DNA from: Palsa-189 sp963803735
GTDB taxonomy: Bacteria > Acidobacteriota > Terriglobia > Acidiferrales > UBA7541
DNA: 64,000 nt
Direction: 5' to 3'
Assembly: GCA_963803735.1 (NCBI GenBank)
Contig: CAWDNV010000001.1
Location: 372,001-436,000, forward strand
The number at the start of each line of letters is the position of its first letter. The first letter of the stretch is position 1. This document shows, piece by piece, positions 51,704 to 60,391 of this stretch. The position numbers and the translations under genes are program-made. The notes beneath the pieces are model-generated. The model worked only from the letters and a program-made list of their open reading frames with translations. It did not search any database and was not told the DNA's origin.

Positions 51704-52915
51704 ATGCTCTCGTACGAGCAAGCCCGCGAAAAGGTGATCGCTTCAGTCCGCGCCTTGCGCGGCCCGCTGGCTACGGAAACGGTCGAGCTCTCGCGCGCCT
51801 GCGGTCGGGTGTTGGCGCAGTCCATCACAGCGGATCGCGACTACCCTCCATTCGACCGCTCGATTCGTGACGGGTTTGCCTTGCGCGCGGACGATGCTGT
51901 GCCCGGCGCCACGCTGCGCTGCATTGGCGAAATCAAGGCCGGCAGCGGTTTCGATGGCGTAGTTGGTCCCGGCGAGTGCGTGCAGATCATGACCGGAGCA
52001 GCCGTCCCGCCAGGCGCCGATGCCGTCGTAATGATCGAGCACGTCTCCATCGAAGGTGAGCGGATCATGCTGAGCCGCACGGCGACGCGCGGCCAAAGCA
52101 TCGTCGCGCGCGCCAAGGAAGCGCGTTCCGGCCAGCAACTGCTCGCAGCGGGCACTCGCCTGGGATATGCCGAGATGGCTCTGGCGGGCCAGGTTGGCGG
52201 GCATCATCTGACCGTTTTCAAACGGCCCCGCGCGGCCATTCTTTCCACTGGGGACGAAGTGGTGGATGTCTCCGCCACTCCAGGACCTTTACAGGTTCGC
52301 AACGGTAATAGTATTGCCCTGGGCACGCTTGCCGTACTCACGGGAGCTGAAGCCGAATCATTGGGAAATGCGCCTGACGAAAAAATCGAATTGCGCCGCC
52401 GCATCGAACGCGGCCTGGAAGCGGACCTGCTTATCATTTCCGGCGGCGTCTCGATGGGAAAGTACGATTTGGTAGAGATGGTGCTCGGCGAATTGGGCAC
52501 TCAGTTCGTTTACGATTCCGTGGCTATCCGGCCCGGCAGGCCCGCCGTCTTCGGAGTTTGCCGAGGCAAGCCTGTGTTCGGATTGCCAGGCAATCCTGTA
52601 TCGACGATGGTTACGTTCGAGTTGTTTGTAGTTCCCGCGATCGACATTCTCAGTGGTGCGGAGCCGCGGCCGCTGCCCATCTTCCGCGCGCGGCTCGCTC
52701 AGGCGCTGCGCGAAAAGAGTGAATTGACCCATTTTCTTCCGGCTCGTGTTCAAGCCGTGCGAGGCGAGCCTGAAGTTGCCGTTCTGCCGTGGCAGGGTTC
52801 GGGCGACGTGGTCACCATGGCGGAGTCAAACGCGTTTGTGATTGTGTCTCCCGAGAAACTCAATTGGGACGTCGGCGAAATGGCCATGGTTCTGCCTCGT
52901 CGCGGCGTGCTATGA
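51704..52915 (+). CDS. moeA: Molybdopterin molybdenumtransferase MoeA
   Basis: A 403-residue MoeA: 'DYPPFDRSIRDGFALRADD', 'IMTGAAVPPGADAVVMIEHV', ISGGVSMGKYD and FGLPGNPVSTMVTFE. It inserts molybdate into adenylylated molybdopterin. Its stop overlaps the moaC ATG by four bases. moaC and mog follow, consistent with molybdenum cofactor synthesis. Confidence 0.94.
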   Translation: MLSYEQAREKVIASVRALRGPLATETVELSRACGRVLAQSITADRDYPPFDRSIRDGFALRADDAVPGATLRCIGEIKAGSGFDGVVGPGECVQIMTGAAVPPGADAVVMIEHVSIEGERIMLSRTATRGQSIVARAKEARSGQQLLAAGTRLGYAEMALAGQVGGHHLTVFKRPRAAILSTGDEVVDVSATPGPLQVRNGNSIALGTLAVLTGAEAESLGNAPDEKIELRRRIERGLEADLLIISGGVSMGKYDLVEMVLGELGTQFVYDSVAIRPGRPAVFGVCRGKPVFGLPGNPVSTMVTFELFVVPAIDILSGAEPRPLPIFRARLAQALREKSELTHFLPARVQAVRGEPEVAVLPWQGSGDVVTMAESNAFVIVSPEKLNWDVGEMAMVLPRRGVL

Positions 52916-53397
52916 AGCGTCTTTCCCATTTCGGCAAAGGCGCGGAAGTAGCGATGGTCGACGTCAGCGCCAAGGCTTCAACTGTACGCAAAGCGACCGC
53001 GCACGGATTTGTGCGCATTGGACGCGCCGCTCTCGAACAGGTTCGCCAACGCAAAACTCCCAAGGGAGACCCTCTGGAGATTGCGCGGATCGCCGGAATT
53101 GCCGCCGCAAAGCGCACTTCCGAGTGGATACCTCTTTGTCATCCTCTGCCCATCACGCACATTGATGTGACTGCACGCCTATGCCAGAATGGCGTGGAAA
53201 TCACCTCCAGCGTCTCGGCCGCTGCACAGACCGGCGTGGAAATGGAAGCGCTTGTTGCTGTTACGGCTGCAGCGCTCACCGTCTACGACATGTGCAAGGC
53301 CCTCGATAAGTCGATCGAAATCATGGATATTTATTTGCTCGAGAAGACCGGAGGTAAGAGCGGCGACTATCGCCGGAAAACGCGAGTCAACGCGTAA
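52912..53397 (+). CDS. moaC: Cyclic pyranopterin monophosphate synthase MoaC
   Basis: A 161-residue MoaC completing the first intermediate of molybdenum cofactor synthesis. 'IPLCHPLPITHIDV' and TGVEMEALVAVTAAALTVYD with MCKALDKSIEI are the family motifs. The ATG at 52912 overlaps the moeA stop (ATGA). moaA, moaD and moaE are not in the window. Confidence 0.94.
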   Translation: MKRLSHFGKGAEVAMVDVSAKASTVRKATAHGFVRIGRAALEQVRQRKTPKGDPLEIARIAGIAAAKRTSEWIPLCHPLPITHIDVTARLCQNGVEITSSVSAAAQTGVEMEALVAVTAAALTVYDMCKALDKSIEIMDIYLLEKTGGKSGDYRRKTRVNA

Positions 53398-53403
53398 CGG
53401 CCG

Positions 53404-54147
53404 ATGAATCCTTCCTCCAAGAGCGGCGTCAATGTGATGGTTGTGGACGATAATCCACTGATCCGAGAGCTTATGGCTCAGGCGCTCGATCCCGTCTGCA
53501 AGGTGATCATCGCGTCTGATGGCGCAGACGCTCTTCTCAAAGCGGTAGACGCTCCTCCCGATCTGATCATCACCGACTTCAAAATGCCGGGCCTCGACGG
53601 GCGGCAGCTTTACGAAAGGCTCCGCCAGCGCGAGGGCACGCGCAACACGCCTTTCATTTTCGTGGCGAGCCAGGGCGACATTGAGGAGAAACTCCGCCCG
53701 CTGGTGGCCGCCGAAGACTTCGTCACTAAGCCATTTTTTGTGGCCGACCTGGTGCGCGTGGCCAGAAAATTTGTCGATCGCCTACATCTGGAAAAGCTGC
53801 AGCAGCGTGCTTCGCGCCCCGGCGTCATTCAGGGGCGTCTGGAAGAGATGAGCGTCACGGAACTGATGCAGTCGCTTGAAATGGGCCAGAAGTCCTGCCG
53901 GCTGGCTCTGCGCCGCGCCAATCAGACCTGCGAATTGTATTTTTCCGGTGGGCAGTGCAAGGATGCACGGCTCGGCAAGCTCGAAGGCGATGCGGCCTTC
54001 TACGAAGCGGTCAATTGGACCGACGGTGAATTTGAGATCGATTTCTCTGCTGTTTCAGATCGAACCACCACTACGCGTTCTACCACTGGACTGCTGATGG
54101 AAGCCATGCGTCTGATGGACGAATCCAGCAACAGCGTGAAAAGCTGA
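53404..54147 (+). CDS. Response regulator with DUF4388 (PATAN-like) output domain
   Basis: A 247-residue protein: receiver domain (about 1-125) with acidic pair D15-D16, phosphoacceptor D58 in ITDFKMPG and K109 in VTKPFF, then a DUF4388-type domain ('GVIQGRLEEMSVTELMQSLE' and 'EGDAAFYEAVNWTDGEFEID'). Such proteins work in signalling by protein contact rather than DNA binding. No histidine kinase is near. Its place among moaC and mog genes may be accidental. Confidence 0.88.
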   Translation: MNPSSKSGVNVMVVDDNPLIRELMAQALDPVCKVIIASDGADALLKAVDAPPDLIITDFKMPGLDGRQLYERLRQREGTRNTPFIFVASQGDIEEKLRPLVAAEDFVTKPFFVADLVRVARKFVDRLHLEKLQQRASRPGVIQGRLEEMSVTELMQSLEMGQKSCRLALRRANQTCELYFSGGQCKDARLGKLEGDAAFYEAVNWTDGEFEIDFSAVSDRTTTTRSTTGLLMEAMRLMDESSNSVKS

Positions 54148-54153
54148 GCGGCA

Positions 54154-54630
54154 ATGCGCGTCGCAGTGCTCACGGTTAGCGATTCCGTCTCGCGCGGCGA
54201 GCGCCAGGATCGTTCCGGGCCGGAAGTGGCGGAGCGCTGCCGGGCACTCGGTTGGGAAGTCGTTTCCTGCGAGGCGGTTTCGGATGATCGAGATGGGCTT
54301 GAGAAGCGGCTTACAGGACTTGCCGATTCGTCTTCCGTGGATTTAATTCTCACGACGGGCGGCACAGGAATTGGGCCGCGCGATTCCACTCCGGAAGCAA
54401 CCGCGGCGATCTGCCAAAGGATTCTCCCCGGGCTCGGCGAACTGATGAGAGCGAAGGGACGCGAACAGAATCCTCGTGCGGTGCTTTCCCGCGCGTTAGC
54501 GGGAGTTTGCAACCGGGCGCTGATTGTGAATCTGCCGGGTAGTCCGCGAGGCGCGGTGGAGTCTCTCGATGCGGTGGCCGATCTTCTGCCTCACGCGGTC
54601 CAAGTCCTTCACGGAGCCTCTCACGACTAA
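54154..54630 (+). CDS. mog: Molybdopterin adenylyltransferase (MogA/MoaB)
   Basis: A 158-residue protein: AVLTVSDSVSRGERQDRSGP, LILTTGGTGIGPRDSTPEAT and NLPGSPRGAVESL are the MogA/MoaB motifs. It adenylylates molybdopterin before MoeA acts. It is the last gene of the purA-moeA-moaC run. Confidence 0.92.
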   Translation: MRVAVLTVSDSVSRGERQDRSGPEVAERCRALGWEVVSCEAVSDDRDGLEKRLTGLADSSSVDLILTTGGTGIGPRDSTPEATAAICQRILPGLGELMRAKGREQNPRAVLSRALAGVCNRALIVNLPGSPRGAVESLDAVADLLPHAVQVLHGASHD

Positions 54631-55022
54631 GTCAGTGCGCGAAAGTTGAGTGGCTCTGTGGAATTTGTCACGCAGATTTTTGGTTTTGGCGATCACCTTA
54701 GCAAATCGACGGCCCTTGGCGGCGTGAATGCCCTAGTCCGGTGCAAAGAGGGTCAAGTATTTGCTGTACGCACGGTTACGCTTGTCCGCGAGGTCTTTTC
54801 CACAAACTTTTCAACATTTTTGTTGAAAAGTTCCGCCCGAGGCGGTGCTGTGCGCCGTCGAGAGTTGCGAATGAGAGACGGTATGCTTCGATCAAAAAAA
54901 GAAAAAACTTTCCATTCGACCTTGGGCGGTCACTATTTAACAGTAAATCATTTTCGCGGCGCTCTTTTGACGCTGCCGTCGTCCGAATGTTAGAGTAATT
55001 TCCCCATTGGAACCTACGAACC
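54631..55022. other. Intergenic region with strong hairpin
   Basis: About 390 bases. The main feature is a 12-bp perfect hairpin, AACTTTTCAACA paired with TGTTGAAAAGTT (54805-54832) with loop TTTT, just after TTTTCCACA, which resembles a DnaA box. No T-run follows, so it is not a plain terminator. A 115-codon frame here has no supporting signals. Confidence 0.45.
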
Positions 55023-56159
55023 TTGGCCTCTGAGCAAAGCCCAGCGCAGATTCATCCCGCCAGATTCGTTTATTTCGATCTGTTGTGGAGCAATCTGGGA
55101 GTGCATCCTTTGCGCTCCGCTTTCAGCGCGGCCGCGATCGGTCTGCAAGTCTTCTTGATTCTGCTGATTGTTGGTTTGACGTCGGGAATTTTGAGCGACT
55201 GGCGGGCCCGAGCCGAAGGCGTTGGCGCAGATATCATTGTGCAGCCGCCGAACTCTTCGATATTTTTTTCCTTCTCGAGCGCGGTGATCCCGCAATCGCA
55301 AGTGGCACGGATCGAGAAGCTTCCCGGAATCGATGAAGTTGCACCCGTAGTGGTTGTGGTCGACACAACGACGTTGGGCGTCATTTATGGGATTGATTAT
55401 GCGCGGTTTAATGGATTGAGCGCAGGCTTCACCTTTGTTTCGGGCGGCCCTTTTGCCGGTCCAGACGACGTCATCGCTGACGACCTGGCGGCACAAGCGC
55501 GCAAGTTGAGAGTCGGTTCCACTGTCTCCCTGATGAACCGCAACTTTCGAGTGAGCGGAATCGTCGTGCACGGGAAGGGCGCTCGGTTTTTTGTGCCGAT
55601 GGAGACGGCGCAAGAAATTGCCGGCGCCGCGCGGCGCGTTTCGATGATCTACGTTCGCAGCACCGGCAATACCGAGCGAGTGCGAGCCGAACTCATCCGC
55701 CTTCTCCCCAGTTACCGCATTCGGTCCATGGCGGAATTTATGTCTCTGATGACCTCTTCCAGTCTTCCAGAGCTGCGACCTTTTCTGCGCTCCTTCGTGG
55801 GACTCGGAGTGGTGATCAGTTTTCTGGTGGTTCTGTTGACGATGTACACTCTGGTGCTGGAGCGGCGCCGTGAAATCGGCATTTTGAAAGCCATTGGGGC
55901 GTCACGCCTGGAGATTTGCTGGCTAATCGTCGCGGAAGCTCTGATGTTGGTAGCGCTGGGCGTGGTCGTCGGTCTGGCCGGCACCTATGGAACAACGTTG
56001 CTCCTGCATCACACTTCGCCGACGCTGCAGATTCAAATCACGGCGGACTGGATTTTCCGTTCCATTTTGGTTGCGATTGCGGGAGCGCTTGCGGGCGCCG
56101 CATATCCGGCGATTCGCGCTGCGCAGAGCGATCCAATTGCCGCTCTCGCCTATGAGTAG
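55023..56159 (+). CDS. FtsX-like ABC transporter permease
   Basis: A 378-residue inner membrane protein with the MacB/FtsX plan: one N-terminal helix (FSAAAIGLQVFLILLIVGL), a periplasmic domain (about 55-260) and three C-terminal helices ('FVGLGVVISFLVVLLTMYTL', 'IVAEALMLVALGVVVGLAG', the last near residue 345). 'RRREIGILKAIGASRLEI' is typical. The start is TTG. No ATPase gene is next to it, so a partner must be elsewhere. Confidence 0.85.
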   Translation: MASEQSPAQIHPARFVYFDLLWSNLGVHPLRSAFSAAAIGLQVFLILLIVGLTSGILSDWRARAEGVGADIIVQPPNSSIFFSFSSAVIPQSQVARIEKLPGIDEVAPVVVVVDTTTLGVIYGIDYARFNGLSAGFTFVSGGPFAGPDDVIADDLAAQARKLRVGSTVSLMNRNFRVSGIVVHGKGARFFVPMETAQEIAGAARRVSMIYVRSTGNTERVRAELIRLLPSYRIRSMAEFMSLMTSSSLPELRPFLRSFVGLGVVISFLVVLLTMYTLVLERRREIGILKAIGASRLEICWLIVAEALMLVALGVVVGLAGTYGTTLLLHHTSPTLQIQITADWIFRSILVAIAGALAGAAYPAIRAAQSDPIAALAYE

Positions 56160-56167
56160 CGTCCTAC

Positions 56168-57001
56168 GTGCAAGAGCCGTCTAAGAGCCGCGTTCACGGA
56201 GAACCCTTGGAGAATCCAAATCAGAAGGATCTGGCCAGCCAGAAATTCTATGCGGCGCGAATCGTGCAACGCAGAAGCGTTGCCGAAGATTTGTGGTCCA
56301 TTCGCGTGCGCCCGCCAGCAGAAATCTCCTTTCTGCCCGGCCAATACGCCACGCTTGGAGTCGTGGCGGCGCACAAACACATCGAGCGACCCTACTCGAT
56401 TGTTTCCTCGCCTTATGAAGCGGAACTCGAATTCTTTTTTGAACTCGTCCCCCGCGGCGAGTTGACTCCGGCGCTCTACAAACTGCAAGTCGGCGACGAA
56501 CTTACCATTCGCAAAGCCGCCAAAGGCCGATTCACTCTCGATCGCGAGGTCCATCAGAATCATTTGCTTCTCTGCACCGTTACCGGCGTGGCTCCTTTTG
56601 TCAGCTTTATACGAACCCTTCACAGGGATGCGCAGCAAAATAAATTTCCGGAGGGCCACCGGCTTTTCCTTTTGGAAGGCGCCAGCCGCTCGTGGGAGTT
56701 CGGATACACCGAAGAGCTCAAGCGTATTGCAGACGAAGTCCCATGGCTCGAATACGTCCAAACAGTGAGCCGCCCCTGGGAGGATCGGAACTGGGGTGGA
56801 GAAGTAGGCCGCGTCGAGGACGTGATCCGCAAATATACCGACCTCTGGAAGCTGACTCCGGAGACAACTTCCGGCTATCTGTGCGGTCATCCCAAAATGA
56901 TCGAGAATAGCAGCGGGATTTTGGCGCGCCGGGGCTGGGCCAAAGAACACGTCAAGCAGGAGATCTACTTCGTTCCCAAGGAGCGCGTCGCCACGATCTA
57001 G
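56168..57001 (+). CDS. Ferredoxin-NADP reductase family protein
   Basis: A 277-residue FAD/NAD(P)-binding reductase: RPYSIVSSP for FAD, 'LPGQYATLGV', VTGVAPFVSFIRTL and a C-terminal 'SGYLCGHPKMIENSS'. It moves electrons between NAD(P)H and a ferredoxin or similar carrier. It starts with GTG, eight bases after the permease stop, and overlaps the convergent SDR gene by four bases. Confidence 0.88.
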   Translation: MQEPSKSRVHGEPLENPNQKDLASQKFYAARIVQRRSVAEDLWSIRVRPPAEISFLPGQYATLGVVAAHKHIERPYSIVSSPYEAELEFFFELVPRGELTPALYKLQVGDELTIRKAAKGRFTLDREVHQNHLLLCTVTGVAPFVSFIRTLHRDAQQNKFPEGHRLFLLEGASRSWEFGYTEELKRIADEVPWLEYVQTVSRPWEDRNWGGEVGRVEDVIRKYTDLWKLTPETTSGYLCGHPKMIENSSGILARRGWAKEHVKQEIYFVPKERVATI

Positions 57002-57828
57002 GCAGTTTGAGCTTTCACTTGCTTGGCAATGCCTTGGAATTCCAACGGCAGATGCCCATCCACCAGTGAGGCGCCACCATCCACTTCGATCAATTGCCCG
57101 GTGATCCAACCGGCTTCCTCGGAACAAATCAGCGCTACGGCGTTGCCGATATCGGACGGCTTCCCGAGCCGACCCATAGGAGTCCACCCGCGCTCTTGCC
57201 ATTCACGCACTCCGGCTTGGAACACCTCGGGCAGGCTGTTTAGAACGCTGTCCTCTACCCAACCCGGGCTGATGGAGTTCACAGTAATTCCGCGGCTCGC
57301 GAGCGCAACCGCGAAATAGCGCACCACCGATTCCATCGCTGCTTTCGCCGCCCCCATTGCGATCCAGGGTTGCCAGCTCCCAAACCGCCCGCCCGGCGCG
57401 AATGTGATGGCCACGATCCTTCCGCCGTTGGGCATTAAAGGAGCCGCTTCGCGCACCGCTACCAAGAATGCCTTTGCTTGGGAATCCATGGCCGTGTCCC
57501 ACTGGGACAAGGTGATCTCCATCGGAGCCTCGTAGAACGTGGGCGCTTCTGTTCGGGCGTTGCCGACGAAAATGTCGAGCGAACCGAATTCCGCGCGCAC
57601 GTGCTCGAAGATTCCTCGCACTTCGTCAGGCCGGCACACATCGGCTTGTACGAGGAATCCGTCGGAGCCCAGTTCGCGTATTGTCGCGAGGGTTTTTTCT
57701 GCGGCCTCTCGATTACGGTAGTAGTGAACGGCAACGCGGGCCCCTTTTTCCGCGAGCTTCAGCGCGATGCCCCTGCCGATGCCTCGCGAGCTTCCCGTGA
57801 TCAGCGCGTTTTTCCCTTGGAATGACAT
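56998..57828 (-). CDS. Enoyl-ACP reductase III/FabL-like SDR lacking the usual Tyr
   Basis: A 276-residue SDR: TGSSRGIGRG, 'GNARTEAPTFYEAP' in place of NNAG, and 'ITGQLIEVDGGASLVDGHLP'. In the active-site stretch WQPWIAMGAAKAAMES the Lys is present but the Tyr expected four or seven residues before it is Met or Trp. So it may be a divergent FabL-like enoyl reductase or an SDR with lost activity. ATG 57828 follows GGAGG by five bases; a GTG two codons upstream was rejected. Confidence 0.8.
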   Translation of the reverse strand: MSFQGKNALITGSSRGIGRGIALKLAEKGARVAVHYYRNREAAEKTLATIRELGSDGFLVQADVCRPDEVRGIFEHVRAEFGSLDIFVGNARTEAPTFYEAPMEITLSQWDTAMDSQAKAFLVAVREAAPLMPNGGRIVAITFAPGGRFGSWQPWIAMGAAKAAMESVVRYFAVALASRGITVNSISPGWVEDSVLNSLPEVFQAGVREWQERGWTPMGRLGKPSDIGNAVALICSEEAGWITGQLIEVDGGASLVDGHLPLEFQGIAKQVKAQTA

Positions 57829-57983
57829 GGCCACCTCCAGTGGCGCGGATGTTAGTCCTCCCCCCCTGGCCAGTCAATGCTGACGGCTTTCGATATTGAA
57901 ATCAGGCTGCGTGCGATCCCTGACGGCGGCGGAAGAGAGACACCCGGTGAAGCATTGTTCCTGCGGGTGTAGAATTGGCGGCC

Positions 57984-59273
57984 ATGAAACTGCGCAACAC
58001 CGCTCTGGTGATAACGCTGTTGGTAGCGCCTGCTGGGTGGCCGATCTGTACCGCTTCGGCGCAGACAGCCGAGCAACTCGCTCGCAAAGGCGACCACGCA
58101 GAGTCACATGCGTTTTCAGACGCCGGCAAGGCTGCGCTATCGAAGCAGTTGAGCGATGCGGTGAACCGCGGCGACACACCGGGCGTCGTCGCTGTGATTG
58201 TCGATGGCGACAACGTGCTTTACGAAGCCGCAGCGGGGAAGTTGGACGTCGCGCACGACACAGTGATGCCAGTGAACGCTATCTTTGCGATTGCCTCGAT
58301 GACGAAGCCGGTGACATCGGTTGCCGTCATGATGTTGTACGAAGAGGGGAAACTCAAGCTCGACGATCCAGTCTCTAAATATCTGCCAGGCTTCGATCAC
58401 CTGCAGGTGATTACCAAGTTCAACGAAAGCGATGCAACTTACGAAACGCGGGCCGCGAAGCGGCCGATGACGATCCGGCATCTGCTGACGCACACCTCGG
58501 GCATCGGGTACGCGTTTACAAATCCAATCGAGTTCCGGCTGACGCAGGCAACGAAGAAGAACGAGTGGGAACTGCCGCTGTTGAGCGATCCCGGCGCGGA
58601 GTGGCACTACAGCGCCAGCACGCGTGTTCTCGGCATGATCGTCGAGAAGATTACCGGCATGACGCTCGAGGCCTACTACCAAGAGAGGATCTTCAAACCA
58701 CTGGGGATGGTGGATACGTCGTACGCGGTGCCTTCCGACAAACAGTCGCGTGTGCCGATACAGTACAGCCGTGTAAACGGCGTGCTGCAGGAGCCGTCGC
58801 GAACCCCCATTCCGTCCACTCCCACGGCTCCATTTCGAGGCGATGGCGGCCTCTATTCAACCGTGCAGGATTACGGCAAGTTCGTGCAGATGATGCTTAA
58901 TGGCGGTCATCTCGGGTCTACGAAAATCCTGAACGAGAGTTCGGTGAAGATGATGGGCGAGAATCAAATCGGGCCGATCTTTGTGGAGCTGCAGCCCGAC
59001 GCCGATAAGCAGCGCACGAAGCCGTTTCCGCTTGGCGCCGGGCGCGACAAATTCGGACTTGGTTTTCAGATTGCCTCGAAGAATCCGGAGTACGCGGAAT
59101 ATCGCAGCGCGGGCAGCATGAGCTGGGCCGGCATTTACAACACTGAATTCTGGATCGATCCGGTCAAGCACATCGGCGGAGTTCAGATGATGCAGGTGTT
59201 GCCGTTTTATGACGACGGCGCAATTCGCACGCTGCGCAATTTCGAGAAGCTGGTATACGCGAACCTCAAGTAG
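57984..59273 (+). CDS. Serine hydrolase, beta-lactamase family (class C-like)
   Basis: A 429-residue secreted enzyme (signal peptide VITLLVAPAGWPICTASAQ). The SxxK is ASMTKPV, the second motif YSAST sits after 'LSDPGAEWHYSA', and the C-terminal third motif is less clear (SAGSMSWAG). Members include esterases, D-aminopeptidases and transpeptidase-like proteins. ATG 57984 is preferred over an upstream TTG. The substrate is unknown. Confidence 0.87.
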   Translation: MKLRNTALVITLLVAPAGWPICTASAQTAEQLARKGDHAESHAFSDAGKAALSKQLSDAVNRGDTPGVVAVIVDGDNVLYEAAAGKLDVAHDTVMPVNAIFAIASMTKPVTSVAVMMLYEEGKLKLDDPVSKYLPGFDHLQVITKFNESDATYETRAAKRPMTIRHLLTHTSGIGYAFTNPIEFRLTQATKKNEWELPLLSDPGAEWHYSASTRVLGMIVEKITGMTLEAYYQERIFKPLGMVDTSYAVPSDKQSRVPIQYSRVNGVLQEPSRTPIPSTPTAPFRGDGGLYSTVQDYGKFVQMMLNGGHLGSTKILNESSVKMMGENQIGPIFVELQPDADKQRTKPFPLGAGRDKFGLGFQIASKNPEYAEYRSAGSMSWAGIYNTEFWIDPVKHIGGVQMMQVLPFYDDGAIRTLRNFEKLVYANLK

Positions 59274-59326
59274 CGAGAGCGGCGCGGTACGCTCCGTTCC
59301 GCTGCGGTCCTTCCCTAGGCGTCATT

Positions 59327-60205
59327 TTAAGCTTTCGATATAGGCGGCCAAATTCTGAGAGCGCTGTTGGGTCCGCCCGGTGCGTGGACGAGCATGGGAA
59401 CCACGGAATGTCCATTTGTGCCAAGAGGCGATTTTGCATTCGCGGCCTCGTAATCGCGCTCGAAGCCTTCCTGCGATGCGAACTCATAGAGAATCCCGTG
59501 CTTGGCCCATCCGGCAACGGAATTCAGCTCTCGGGTTCTGATACAGGAAGCTGTCTCGCACATCGCGGGCAGGCGCTGTTGAACGTATCCCGCGTGCATC
59601 TCCTCTTCGTATTCAACCGGGCAATTGAAGCTGCCGATCTGAATGTAAGGAGCGCCTGTCATTCCTTCCTTATAGGTGACACTCCCATGGCCCTCGCAGC
59701 GGCCAGCTTCGGTCATCAGGTTCACGCGCTCGCCGGTGCGCATGGCAAGCATTTTCCGGCCTTGCTCAGGCAGCGCGGCGTTAATCGCACTTGGAGCGGG
59801 ATTGCCTAACACCAGGGCATCCATGACACCAATCAGGAGGATGTAGTGAAAGCCGGTGGGAACCTTGAGATCTTCCGTGTGATGAATCTGGGAAGAGCCG
59901 CCACTTGTGCGTGTGGCGTAGTGCGCCGCCCACAGATAGCCGGGGCGGTTTAGCAGATTGGGGAGGTACGTTTGGTGCAACCAGGCGAAATAATCTTCGC
60001 GGCCGGAGTCCGGCAGGTCGTACCAGGTGATCCAAAGAGCTCTGTCGGTCGGCCCGTTCCGACGATTGTTAGCGCGCGCCGCAGCTTTGGCGTTTGGGGC
60101 TTGCGCAGCGGCGTTCTTCGCGGCAGCGAGCGCGATTGCCATCCCACCAGCCGCCTTCAGAAAATCACGACGATCCCGCCGTTTCGTTTCATCGGGTTTG
60201 ATCAT
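59327..60205 (-). CDS. Tat-exported protein of unknown function
   Basis: A 292-residue protein with a clear Tat signal (RRDRRDFLKAAGGMAIALA). The body has two similar stretches ('ITWYDLPDSGREDYFAWLH' and 'YEFASQEGFERDYEAANAKS') suggesting dimeric alpha-beta barrel folds. Residues such as Cys-Glu-Gly-His (CEGHGS) are notable. I recognise no family. GGGGGAAAC precedes the ATG. Divergent from an amidohydrolase gene. Confidence 0.7.
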   Translation of the reverse strand: MIKPDETKRRDRRDFLKAAGGMAIALAAAKNAAAQAPNAKAAARANNRRNGPTDRALWITWYDLPDSGREDYFAWLHQTYLPNLLNRPGYLWAAHYATRTSGGSSQIHHTEDLKVPTGFHYILLIGVMDALVLGNPAPSAINAALPEQGRKMLAMRTGERVNLMTEAGRCEGHGSVTYKEGMTGAPYIQIGSFNCPVEYEEEMHAGYVQQRLPAMCETASCIRTRELNSVAGWAKHGILYEFASQEGFERDYEAANAKSPLGTNGHSVVPMLVHAPGGPNSALRIWPPISKA

Positions 60206-60391
60206 GTTTCCCCCTGCTGAGAGTGCAGCGCGTTGTGCGGACATTATCATCCCTTGTGCGGATCATAAAGGTCGGGTAGCTCAGGTGCGCAAAGGAAGAG
60301 CTGTACTCGCGTCTTTGCTCTGGGCTGCGGCCGTGGTATATGTCGTCCACACAATTTCAGGACCGCACCGCAGCAACATAGGAAGCGAAAC

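Noticed and set aside
54646..54993. 115-codon frame before the permease gene
   Set aside because: Spans the hairpin at 54805 and has no start signals or recognisable protein.
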